The notes beneath the pieces are model-generated. The model did no database searches. It saw nothing but the letters and a program-made list of their open reading frames with translations, and had not been told where the DNA came from. Made by a program: the position numbers and the translations under genes. This document shows positions 1 through 6,097 of a stretch of DNA of 6,916 nt, in pieces (positions within the stretch are counted from its first letter, which is position 1; each line of letters opens with the position of its first letter). Source of the stretch: an uncultured Rhodospirillaceae bacterium (GTDB lineage: Bacteria; Pseudomonadota; Alphaproteobacteria; Rhodospirillales; UBA2165); assembly GCA_913041095.1 (NCBI GenBank), contig CAJWIB010000143.1:1-6916 (forward strand). Direction: 5' to 3'.

Positions 1-148
1 TCCCAACTCATAATAGAAATCTCTTTAACATGGCAAATTAAGACTGGCTACCGTTTCAGCGGCCAAATATTTCAATATATTCATCACTTTCCTTACGCCC
101 GCTAATTTACTTTTTTAATTATTTTAACCCTGAGGGTTACCAAAGAAA
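1..148. other. Left-end non-coding stretch
   Basis: No open reading frame of useful size or recognisable RNA is visible here. The segment is AT-rich. The only structured element is the short palindrome at 125-139, just beyond the 3' end of the minus-strand tRNA gene. The stretch could belong to a longer intergenic region or to the end of a gene outside the window. Confidence 0.5.
125..139. repeat. 7-bp-arm palindrome downstream of tRNA-Leu
   Basis: The sequence taaccct-g-agggtta is a perfect inverted repeat around one central base, 9 bp past the tRNA 3' end. In the tRNA transcript it could fold as a short GC-containing hairpin. It is not followed by a U-run in that direction (the minus strand continues with A-rich sequence), so it is not a classical intrinsic terminator. 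A processing or factor-dependent termination role is only a guess. Confidence 0.4.
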
Positions 149-235
149 TGGTGCGGACGAGAAGACTCGAACTTCCACCCTATTGCTAGGACAGCGACCT
201 CAACGCTGCGCGTCTACCAGTTCCGCCACGTCCGC
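149..235 (-). tRNA. tRNA-Leu, anticodon GAG
   Basis: Reading the minus strand gives a complete class II tRNA of 87 nt including an encoded CCA (149-151). The 7-bp acceptor stem GCGGACG/CGTCCGC pairs 229-235 with 153-159, followed by T8-G9 and a D arm containing GGTAGA. The anticodon stem CAGCG/CGCTG carries the loop TTGAGGT, which places the anticodon GAG at 199-201. A long variable arm follows (CCTA-GCAA-TAGG) and then a T arm with loop TTCGAGT. The long variable arm and the anticodon both identify leucine; GAG reads CUC and CUU. A possible promoter on the minus strand is TCGACA, 18 nt, TAAGGT (about 265-294), but it is weak. Confidence 0.97.
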
Positions 236-253
236 ACTTTTAGATGTCATTGG

Positions 254-313
254 TTGGTATTGGCTCACCTTATTTGGCTATGAGCCCCAATGTCGAGTGA
301 TGGGGAATACCAA
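254..313. repeat. Nested inverted repeats, three-way-junction-like, between tRNA-Leu and lipB
   Basis: An outer perfect 8-bp inverted repeat, TTGGTATT (254-261) with AATACCAA (306-313), encloses a perfect 6-bp repeat, GGCTCA (262-267) with TGAGCC (281-286). A third short pairing, CCCCA (285-289) with TGGGG (301-305), competes for two bases with the second. The three arms abut with almost no unpaired bases between them, so the 60 nt could fold as a three-way junction. The block sits in the divergent spacer, so it would lie in the lipB leader if transcription starts far upstream, or in the tRNA promoter region. I do not recognise it as a known riboswitch. Confidence 0.5.
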
Positions 314-343
314 ATCGAGTGGCGCTAATCAAGTGATCTCACC

Positions 344-1060
344 ATGAGATGGTTGAATATATTACCGGGAAGCAATAAACCAGCAGTTGAGATGGATACG
401 TTTGCGCAAAATACAGAAATGATTGCTGGGCTGGAATGGCAAACCAGTTCTGAGCCCGTTGACTATGAGACGGCCCACGCGGCGATGGAAGCGCGCGTCA
501 CCAGTATTCATGACGGCAACCAACCGGAGCTTCTATGGTTTCTCGAGCACCCTCCGCTCTATACCGCCGGCACCTCGGCACGCGCAGAAGATTTGCTGGA
601 ACCTGAGCGTTTCCCAGTCCATAAAGTTGGCCGCGGCGGCCAATATACCTATCATGGGCCTGGCCAGCGCGTCGTCTACACCATGCTTGATCTTAAAAAT
701 CGTGAGAGTGATGTCAGGAAATTCGTACGCGATTTGGAAGCTTGGGTGATCGATAGCTTAGCTGAGTTTGGTGTTAGCGGTGAGCGCCGGGAGGACCGCG
801 TCGGTATTTGGGTTGACCTCGAAAATGGCCGGGAAAAGAAGATTGCCGCCATCGGCATTCGGGTACGCCATTGGATTACTTTTCATGGTATCGCAATTAA
901 TGTAAACCCGGAGCTTGAGCATTTTTCCGGCATCGTGCCCTGTGGGATCGCAGAGCATGGCGTTACGTCTTTGCACGATCTAGGAATTGACTGCACCATG
1001 GCGGATGTCGACGCTATTCTGAAAGCGACGTTTATTCAGAAGTTTACTGAAAGTGTGTGA
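344..1060 (+). CDS. lipB: Octanoyl-[acyl-carrier-protein]:protein N-octanoyltransferase LipB
   Basis: LipB moves the octanoyl group from octanoyl-ACP to lipoyl-domain lysines of 2-oxoacid dehydrogenases and of GcvH, the first step of cytosolic protein lipoylation; LipA then inserts sulfur. The family motifs are visible in order: LEHPPLYTAGTS (67-78), RGGQYTYHGPGQ (97-108), KIAAIGIRV with the catalytic Lys166, HGIAINVNP (181-189) and GIVPCGI with the catalytic Cys200. The chain from the first ATG is 238 residues. The family-like part begins near Met26 (base 419), which would give about 213 residues, the E. coli length. Neither that ATG nor the ones at 344 and 392 has a good Shine-Dalgarno, so the start is uncertain. 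lipA is not in the window. The gene converges with acyP, leaving a 30-bp gap. Confidence 0.96.
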   Translation: MRWLNILPGSNKPAVEMDTFAQNTEMIAGLEWQTSSEPVDYETAHAAMEARVTSIHDGNQPELLWFLEHPPLYTAGTSARAEDLLEPERFPVHKVGRGGQYTYHGPGQRVVYTMLDLKNRESDVRKFVRDLEAWVIDSLAEFGVSGERREDRVGIWVDLENGREKKIAAIGIRVRHWITFHGIAINVNPELEHFSGIVPCGIAEHGVTSLHDLGIDCTMADVDAILKATFIQKFTESV

Positions 1061-1067
1061 TGGATGT

Positions 1068-1082
1068 CTATTCCTGGGATAG
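1068..1082. repeat. Small hairpin between convergent lipB and acylphosphatase genes
   Basis: ctattc-ctg-ggatag can form a 6-bp stem including one G-T wobble, with a 3-nt loop. It is placed exactly in the 30-bp gap between the two convergent stop codons. There is no T-run on either side, so it is at best a weak bidirectional termination element. Confidence 0.3.
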
Positions 1083-1090
1083 GTAAATTA

Positions 1091-1381
1091 TTATTCAGTG
1101 GGGCGCTGAATGAAGCCCGATGCAAATTCACCATCTTCAAGCTCTACGAAAACTTGGTCGACGTTAGCCGAACGAGGGCCAAAGCGACATTTTTCAATCA
1201 TTTGATCGATTTCTGATGAGCTGCCGCTAAAGACCGCTTCAACCGAGCCGTCTCGCCGGTTTCTGACCCAGCCGGAAAGACCCAAACCGGTCGCCTTATC
1301 AACTGTCCAGCCACGATACCAGACGCCTTGCACGCGCCCTATTATTCTGACGCGAACGGCTTTTTGCGGCATGAAACTCAC
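1091..1381 (-). CDS. acyP: Acylphosphatase
   Basis: This small cytosolic enzyme hydrolyses carboxyl-phosphate bonds such as those of acetyl phosphate and carbamoyl phosphate. The 96-residue chain has the single alpha/beta acylphosphatase fold signature: VRVRIIGRVQGVWYRGW (9-25) carries the phosphate-binding loop and catalytic Arg23, and SGWVRNRRDGSVE (36-48) carries catalytic Asn41. Length is normal for the family. The longest frame begins with GTG (1379-1381) and overlaps the carboxylase stop codon as GTGA. An ATG three codons later (1370-1372), preceded by GAGTGAG, is an equally good or better start. The overlap or near-abutment implies translation from the same mRNA as the upstream carboxylase gene. 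The physiological link between the two enzymes is not evident from sequence. Confidence 0.95.
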   Translation of the reverse strand: MSFMPQKAVRVRIIGRVQGVWYRGWTVDKATGLGLSGWVRNRRDGSVEAVFSGSSSEIDQMIEKCRFGPRSANVDQVFVELEDGEFASGFIQRPTE

Positions 1382-3399
1382 TCTAGCTCGAGAATGATCT
1401 GGCCAACCTCAAGGCTATCACCGGGTTCGAGATAAATTTTTGCCACCACACCGGCACGCTCGGCAAAAAGCTGGTTTTCCATTTTCATCGCTTCAACCAC
1501 AGCCAACGCTTCACCTCTTTCGACCTCTTGGCCAATTTCGACTTCAACCGAAACCAGCAGTCCCGGCATCGGCGAGATCAGTTGTTTCGACGTATCGGTC
1601 GCCCGCTTAGCCGGCATCCGGTTGAGCAGTTCGGCGGCAAAGGACGACATGATGCGTATTTCACCCTGATAGCCGGCATGGCGAACCTTAAATCCTGTAC
1701 CGGTCCGCTCCACCTGCATACAAATGTCATCGTCATTGACCTGACCAGTGAACAACGAACGGCCAGGCCGCCACTCGGAATATATTACATAGTTTTGGCC
1801 ACCGGCATGAATTTCAACTTTCTGATCTTCTACAACAGCAATGCGAATGGATTGGCTTTCGCCATTGACCATTGCCATCCATTCATCACCATAGGTAAAT
1901 TTCTCTCGCGACAATGCCGCACCAGACTTCGCCCGCCCGGTAATTTGATTATCGCGCTCAATCTCCCGGCAGTGCATCATCGCGACAATCGCCGCCAGCA
2001 TGCCGAAATCTTCATGCGCGGTCTCTTCTGGAATAAAACGCTCGCCAAATTCTTCAAAAATAAAGTTCGTCGTCAGAGCGCCTTCGATAAAGCGCGGGTG
2101 AGCCATCACTGCCGACAGAAAACTAAGATTATTGTCAACGCCTCTAACATAATATTCTTCAAGTGCCCGCTGCATATGTTTGATGGCTTCCTTCCGCGTT
2201 TCACCATTGGTGATGAGCTTGGCGATCATTGGATCATAAAAGCGCGTAATTTCGTCGCCTTCATTGACACCGCCATCAACGCGGACATTCTTGCTGGTGC
2301 CGAACACGCCAGTTACTGGCTCGCGATACTCAACCAACCGGCCAATCGCCGGCAAGAATCCTCGGGTTGGATCTTCGGCGTAAAGGCGTGATTCCATCGC
2401 CCAGCCATTTAAGTTTACCTCTTCCTGGTTAAATTCGAGTTCTTCGCCTGCCGCCACTTTGATCATCTGCTCAACCAGATCGAGACCGGTAATGAGTTCC
2501 GTCACCGGATGCTCAACTTGGAGGCGCGTGTTCATTTCGAGGAAATATAAATTCTTGTCTGCATCGACAATAAACTCGACCGTGCCGACAGATTGATAAT
2601 TTACCGCCTTGGCAAGGGTAATTGCATGTGCGCCCAATTCCGCCCGCATGGCATCATCGACAAATGGGCTAGGAGCTTCTTCGATAACTTTCTGATGGCG
2701 GCGTTGGATCGAACATTCCCGCTCACCGAGATGAACACAATTACCATGGCTGTCAGCCAGCACCTGAATTTCAATGTGACGCGGGTTGGAAATGAATTTC
2801 TCGACAAAAACGCGGCCATCACCAAAACTGTTTTCGGCTTCGGCGGTAGAGGCACGCAAACTTTCTTCGATGTCATCCGCACTTTCGACCATCCGCATGC
2901 CTTTGCCGCCACCTCCGGCTGAGGCTTTGAGAATGACCGGATAGCTGATTTTCTTGGCTATTTTTTTGGCGTCCGCTGCACTTTTGACCGGCTCGGCATA
3001 TCCCGGCACCGTCGGCACGCCGGCTTTTTCAGCAAACAGTTTGGATTCGATTTTGTCACCCATCACCCGCATAGCATCCGGCTTTGGGCCGATAAACGTA
3101 ATGCCGGAATCGTCGAGCTGTTCGGCAAATTCGGGATTCTCCGACAAAAAACCATAGCCCGGATGAACCGCATCAGCACCGGTTTCTTCAATTGCTGCCA
3201 TAATAGCATCAATGCGCAAATAACTCTCTGCCGCCATGGACGGGCCAATAAAGATAGCATCGCTCGCCATATCGACATGCAGCGCATTTTGATCTACTTC
3301 GGAATAAACCGCGACGGTTTTGATGCCTAATTGTCGGGCAGTGCGAATAACGCGGCAGGCAATTTCACCGCGATTGGCTATGAGGATCGTATTAAACAT
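1378..3399 (-). CDS. pccA: Propionyl-CoA/acetyl-CoA carboxylase alpha chain (biotin carboxylase + BCCP)
   Basis: This is the biotin-dependent subunit that carboxylates biotin with ATP and bicarbonate and presents carboxybiotin to a carboxyltransferase beta chain (PccB type). The 673 residues run biotin-carboxylase N-domain (FNTILIANRGEIACRVIRT, 2-20), ATP-grasp with Gly-rich loop GGGGKGM (162-168), HQKVIEEAP (235-243), EMNTRLQVEHPVTE (288-301, with Glu288, Asn290, Arg292, Glu296) and ESRLYAEDP with Arg338. A linking BT-type middle region spans roughly 460-600. A C-terminal biotinyl domain holds SPMPG (609-613) and EAMKM with biotinylated Lys639. The start ATG has an AGGT Shine-Dalgarno six bases upstream. 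The size and the C-terminal domain favour propionyl-CoA carboxylase alpha over stand-alone AccC; acetyl-, methylcrotonyl- or other acyl-CoA specificity cannot be excluded. No beta-subunit gene is in the window. The large plus-strand frame inside it is a shadow. Confidence 0.93.
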   Translation of the reverse strand: MFNTILIANRGEIACRVIRTARQLGIKTVAVYSEVDQNALHVDMASDAIFIGPSMAAESYLRIDAIMAAIEETGADAVHPGYGFLSENPEFAEQLDDSGITFIGPKPDAMRVMGDKIESKLFAEKAGVPTVPGYAEPVKSAADAKKIAKKISYPVILKASAGGGGKGMRMVESADDIEESLRASTAEAENSFGDGRVFVEKFISNPRHIEIQVLADSHGNCVHLGERECSIQRRHQKVIEEAPSPFVDDAMRAELGAHAITLAKAVNYQSVGTVEFIVDADKNLYFLEMNTRLQVEHPVTELITGLDLVEQMIKVAAGEELEFNQEEVNLNGWAMESRLYAEDPTRGFLPAIGRLVEYREPVTGVFGTSKNVRVDGGVNEGDEITRFYDPMIAKLITNGETRKEAIKHMQRALEEYYVRGVDNNLSFLSAVMAHPRFIEGALTTNFIFEEFGERFIPEETAHEDFGMLAAIVAMMHCREIERDNQITGRAKSGAALSREKFTYGDEWMAMVNGESQSIRIAVVEDQKVEIHAGGQNYVIYSEWRPGRSLFTGQVNDDDICMQVERTGTGFKVRHAGYQGEIRIMSSFAAELLNRMPAKRATDTSKQLISPMPGLLVSVEVEIGQEVERGEALAVVEAMKMENQLFAERAGVVAKIYLEPGDSLEVGQIILELE

Positions 3400-3644
3400 C
3401 TAGTACCTGTAGGCATATGGAGATTTCCAAATTACAAAACAATCCTGCTTATTAATCATCTGACTGCAACTTGATGGAAGTGTCACTTATGATAAACATT
3501 TGATTATAAATGATTTTATTCAACTACCATTTTAGCAAATTCTTATTCCGGTGATAATAGCATCACCCTGTTATTACAAGTGATATTTTGTCCACATTTG
3601 TTCATTTCACTCATGTAAAATTGCTAACATTTTCGCATATTTAT
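3400..3644. other. AT-rich non-coding spacer upstream of pccA
   Basis: There is no plausible gene here. The stretch separates the 3' end of the DUF1194 pseudogene from the pccA start and should hold the pccA promoter. I looked on the minus strand and found a good -10-like TATAAT around 3506-3511, but no acceptable -35 at 16-18 nt. The promoter is therefore either degenerate, activator-dependent, or not where I looked. The only clear structure is the hairpin at 3550-3567. Confidence 0.5.
3550..3567. repeat. Perfect 6-bp inverted repeat upstream of pccA
   Basis: ggtgat-aatagc-atcacc has perfect arms with a 6-nt spacer. It lies about 150 bp upstream of the pccA start, between the decayed DUF1194 gene and the carboxylase. 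There is no flanking T-run long enough to call a terminator. A regulator-binding site or a weak terminator remnant of the DUF1194 gene are both possible. Confidence 0.3.
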
Positions 3645-4505
3645 TTAAAAATCAAAACCCGTCAGCAAACGAGCGGCGGCGTTGCAACCGGCGCTCACCA
3701 ATATTGCATCCGGACGGGTATAACAGCGCAACGTTTTTCTGCAGCGGTGGCGGCTTATTAATGTCCACCCGCCAATTGTTAGAAGTAATGCAGCAATCTC
3801 AAATATCATTTTGCAGCGAATGGCGCGGCAAAATCTTTAAACTGTAAGCGACAACCAAAAAGGCTCCGGGGTTACCGATGACACAAGCCGCATAGTATTT
3901 ATCCAAAATTTCAATTTGCCGCTGGCCTGAGGGCTGCAACCAATCATTAAAGGTCGGTAAGCCATTTATGGTTATACCCTGTTTAATCGCTGCATCGCGG
4001 GCTTGGTTTGCCAAGCAGCCGGTATTGTTGGGACCATCACCGGAGATATCCAAAATTCGCCGTGTTCTCTGATAATTATTGGTAAAATCTTCAGTGCTAT
4101 ATATTTGATAACATCTTTGATCATGGTCCTGGGTTCCGTATCAATTGAGGTGTCTTTTAGCGATTGGGCAAAAGCTTCCGCCGAGGCCAAATCTTTAATG
4201 ATAACTCAGTCAACAACTTCGGTCTGGTAACCTTCTTCCATCCACTCAATATAAGTGACGGCAATTTTACCGAGGAAACAGGGCTTAATAACTTTAACGA
4301 ATTCCAGACTTTCAATAACTTGGATATAACCATCCCGTTGGAGCTCGGCCTCCTGCCAATCAACACTGCCCGAAACATCAATGGCGAGCACAAGTTCAAC
4401 GTCTACCGGTTCCAATTCTGCAGCTAGCTTATGAGGCGTAAATACGGCAGCCAAAGCGCCAAGCAAAGTCAAATATTTTCGCCACTGTCTGATCCGATCA
4501 AATAT
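3645..4505 (-). pseudogene. DUF1194 VWA-like secreted protein, broken by a nonsense codon and three indels
   Basis: The pieces are recognisable as one DUF1194 (von Willebrand A-like) protein spread over several frames. Frame one carries a signal-peptide-like start (RKYLTLLGALAAVF), the MIDAS-like motif LAIDVSGSVD and GKIAVTYIEW. It then hits TGA at 4206-4208, exactly where the family has Trp (VVD-stop-VIIKDLASAEAFAQ continues in the same frame). Near 4098-4105 an extra TA (TATATA) shifts to a second frame with STEDFTNN, RTRRILDISGDGPNN, GITINGLP and NPGAFLVVA. A base missing near 3840 moves to FKDFAA, and another missing near 3825 to RCKMIFEIA, which reaches TAA at 3645-3647. No ATG fits; TTG at 4472 or a mutated ATA at 4505 may mark the old start. 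It lies 63 bp after mlaA on the same strand. Family role is unknown. Clustered assembly errors are the alternative explanation. Confidence 0.86.
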
Positions 4506-4568
4506 GGGCGAATTACACCCCGAATTGGGCGTGGGAACAAGAACCAGCGGCGAAATATTCTAAAACAT

Positions 4569-5552
4569 TTATGGTTTGGGCAAGCTTGGCGGGACACTTC
4601 GTTTATCGAGAATTGAATCAATATTGGGTAAATCGTCAAAACCGCCATTCTTGATTTCTGAATTGCGGCGTTGACGATAAAGACTGCGCAAAGCGCCATA
4701 GAAATCGAGAGAACTTTTTCGCAACTCATCAATCTGTTCGACAAAAGCAGCATAATTGGTAAATCCGCGCGCGGTGATAATACCGTTGCCGATTTCTTCA
4801 CGATCTGTATTGTTGAAATAGTATCCGAGCGGATCCAGATACGGGTCGACTAGTATTTTTCCTAATGCATCTCGCGGATTAGAGGGACCGAATATCGGCA
4901 ACACCAGATAGAAGCCTTCACCTACCCCCCACACAGCCAGCGTTTGACCAAAATCTTCATTGTGCTCCTCGAAGCCTAAATTCTTGGCAATGTCGATAAA
5001 TCCAAGTATGCCGGCCGTGGAATTGATCACCATGCGCATGGTGGTGGCATAACCACGCTTGAATTCACCCTGGAGAAGATCATTGGCTAAGACCACAGGG
5101 CCGTTTAAATTGATGAGAAAATTCCGAATAGCCTCACGCGCCGCGTCCGGCACGGCAGCGTTAAAGCCCCGCACCATTGGGTTGATTAGATATTTAGCGA
5201 GAAATTCATTGAAACCGAACATTACGCGGTTAAATGGTTCGAGCGGATCATTTATATCTTCAATCGCAGCTTCCACACCTGGACCAAGATCATCCATATC
5301 GAGATCATCATCCCAATCCTTCGTTTTCGGTGCTGGAGTTGTCGGCGCCTGTCGCTGGGGCTGAAACCGGGGTTGCGGTTTGGCAAAGGGATGGGGTTCA
5401 TTCAGAAACCGATCCATATTATAGATTGTTTGAGCCGCCTCTGAATTCGGCGCAGTAGCGAAGCCAACACCAAGCAATGTTGCCCAAAAGATAGCAATCA
5501 AGATAAAATTCGGCTGCCTGATTTCCCAAGTAAATTTTGATGTTCTTTTCAT
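4569..5552 (-). CDS. mlaA: MlaA/VacJ-family outer-membrane lipid-asymmetry protein
   Basis: MlaA sits in the inner leaflet of the outer membrane and removes mislocalised phospholipids, handing them to MlaC for retrograde transport by MlaFEDB. The family signature is complete: NDPLEPFNRVMFGFNE (101-116), NLNGPVVLANDLLQG (148-162), FGQTLAVWGVGEGFYLVLP (201-219), GPSNPRDALG (222-231) and DPYLDPLGYY (236-245). The 327 residues exceed E. coli MlaA (about 250) because of a Pro/Gln-rich then acidic linker (about 51-92). The N-terminus has a hydrophobic segment (16-34) ending in SEAA-Q, a type I signal peptidase-like site, and there is no cysteine, so the usual lipobox is missing. No strong Shine-Dalgarno precedes the ATG. 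No mlaC or transporter genes are adjacent. It is the only intact gene between two pseudogenes. Confidence 0.95.
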   Translation of the reverse strand: MKRTSKFTWEIRQPNFILIAIFWATLLGVGFATAPNSEAAQTIYNMDRFLNEPHPFAKPQPRFQPQRQAPTTPAPKTKDWDDDLDMDDLGPGVEAAIEDINDPLEPFNRVMFGFNEFLAKYLINPMVRGFNAAVPDAAREAIRNFLINLNGPVVLANDLLQGEFKRGYATTMRMVINSTAGILGFIDIAKNLGFEEHNEDFGQTLAVWGVGEGFYLVLPIFGPSNPRDALGKILVDPYLDPLGYYFNNTDREEIGNGIITARGFTNYAAFVEQIDELRKSSLDFYGALRSLYRQRRNSEIKNGGFDDLPNIDSILDKRSVPPSLPKP

Positions 5553-5705
5553 TAATCGCCCAATTTGAGGCGCTCATTTGGAGCAGCCCGAGTTATTACC
5601 CATGTATAATACCTTGGCAAACCATAGTGATTTTCAACCCTTATTCAAGGATATCAAGTGCTTATGTAGTGCACTAAGCTAAACCCAAAGTTAGATTTTT
5701 GTGCC
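5553..5705. other. Non-coding spacer upstream of mlaA
   Basis: This stretch holds no gene. On the minus strand a weak sigma70-like pair, TTGAAT, 16 nt, TATGGT (roughly 5619-5646), points toward mlaA. A perfect palindrome TAGTGCACTA lies at 5667-5676, within a slightly larger imperfect repeat (GCTTA at 5660-5664 with TAAGC at 5675-5679). Neither is close enough to a known operator to name. Confidence 0.35.
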
Positions 5706-5993
5706 TTAGGCAAGCACTGAGAGATTTTTCCAATCCTCACCAGCGGCCATAAACATGCATAGCCGAAAGGCATGGTGACGATCATGGTCCAGGAACCATC
5801 ACGGGCAGCAAAGACTTCGACAACGCCTCCCCCTTTGCTCATGCAGGTCGCCACTTGTTTTTCGGCATAGCGGTTCGAGAATGATCGCGATTTCCTTCTG
5901 CTCACCATAATTCGCCTGCGCTGATGCCGGCGAGCGAAACACCAAGAATAAAGTAGATAGTAAGCCAATTAGTAATAAACTAATCTTGCACAC
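5706..5993 (-). pseudogene. Small exported alphaproteobacterial hypothetical protein, frameshifted twice
   Basis: The N-terminal frame starts with GTG at 5991-5993 and gives a clear signal peptide (hydrophobic ISLLLIGLLSTLFLVF, then SPASA-Q), followed by EQKEIAIILE. Around 5872 an extra C moves the coding to the next frame, which continues RYAEKQVATCMSKGGG and VVEVFAARDGSWTMIVTMP. Around 5749 one base is missing, after which the original frame resumes as AAGEDWKNLSVLA and ends at TAA (5706-5708). Joined, the pieces make about 95 residues resembling small secreted hypothetical proteins of alphaproteobacteria with a VVEVFA...GSWTITVTMP...CLVASGE pattern; this is from memory and unsearched. Function is unknown. 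It lies upstream of mlaA on the same strand and diverges from gntR. Sequencing errors are the alternative to true decay. Confidence 0.68.
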
Positions 5994-6018
5994 CTTTGTA
6001 AGTCTATATCTCTATCAC

Positions 6019-6061
6019 CCCATATATTGAACGATTTTTTCAATGATTCACAATATATGGG
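6019..6061. repeat. Perfect 11-bp inverted repeat with 21-nt loop
   Basis: CCCATATATTG (6019-6029) is the exact reverse complement of CAATATATGGG (6051-6061). An alternative shorter pairing, ATTGAA/TTCAAT (6026-6031 and 6039-6044), overlaps the left arm. The repeat lies in the divergent region between the small pseudogene and gntR, about 80 bp upstream of the gntR promoter. It could be a stem-loop in a transcript or a pair of half-sites for a DNA-binding protein. Confidence 0.55.
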
Positions 6062-6063
6062 CT

Positions 6064-6077
6064 ATTTGTCAACAAAT
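6064..6077. promoter_or_regulatory. Candidate operator palindrome ATTTGTCAACAAAT
   Basis: Two perfect 6-bp arms (ATTTGT/ACAAAT) surround a CA centre. The TTGT-nn-ACAA pattern resembles sites bound by some GntR/FCD regulators, and a regulator of that family is encoded just to the right. Assignment as its operator is inference. Confidence 0.35.
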
Positions 6078-6097
6078 CGCTAAAATCTCCTCAGTTA

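Noticed and set aside
125..139. Intrinsic terminator for tRNA-Leu
   Set aside because: The palindrome is real, but the minus strand downstream is A-rich and lacks a U-run, so it is listed only as a repeat.
149..235. tRNA gene as integration site for a mobile element
   Set aside because: No integrase, no repeated tRNA 3' end and no foreign-looking genes are visible in the window.
1528..2391. 287-codon plus-strand open frame inside the carboxylase gene
   Set aside because: It is antisense to a complete, motif-rich pccA, its translation has no recognisable domain and is rich in His/Arg/Asn as expected of a shadow frame, and no ribosome site stands out.
3063..3287. Short minus-strand frame within pccA
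   Set aside because: It is a shifted-frame shadow of the biotin-carboxylase N-domain.
3506..3511. TATAAT on the minus strand as the pccA promoter
   Set aside because: The hexamer is perfect, but no -35-like sequence lies at 16-18 nt, and such hexamers are common in AT-rich DNA.
4003..4427. Plus-strand frames opposite the DUF1194 pseudogene
   Set aside because: The minus strand carries clear DUF1194 motifs; the plus-strand translations match nothing I recognise.
4469..4801. 110-codon minus-strand frame overlapping the end of mlaA
   Set aside because: It overlaps the intact mlaA C-terminus in another frame, has no recognisable motif, and ends inside the DUF1194 leader region.
5059..5458. Plus-strand frames opposite the mlaA N-terminus
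   Set aside because: They are antisense shadows; Ser/Pro/Arg-rich composition arises from the complement of the mlaA linker.
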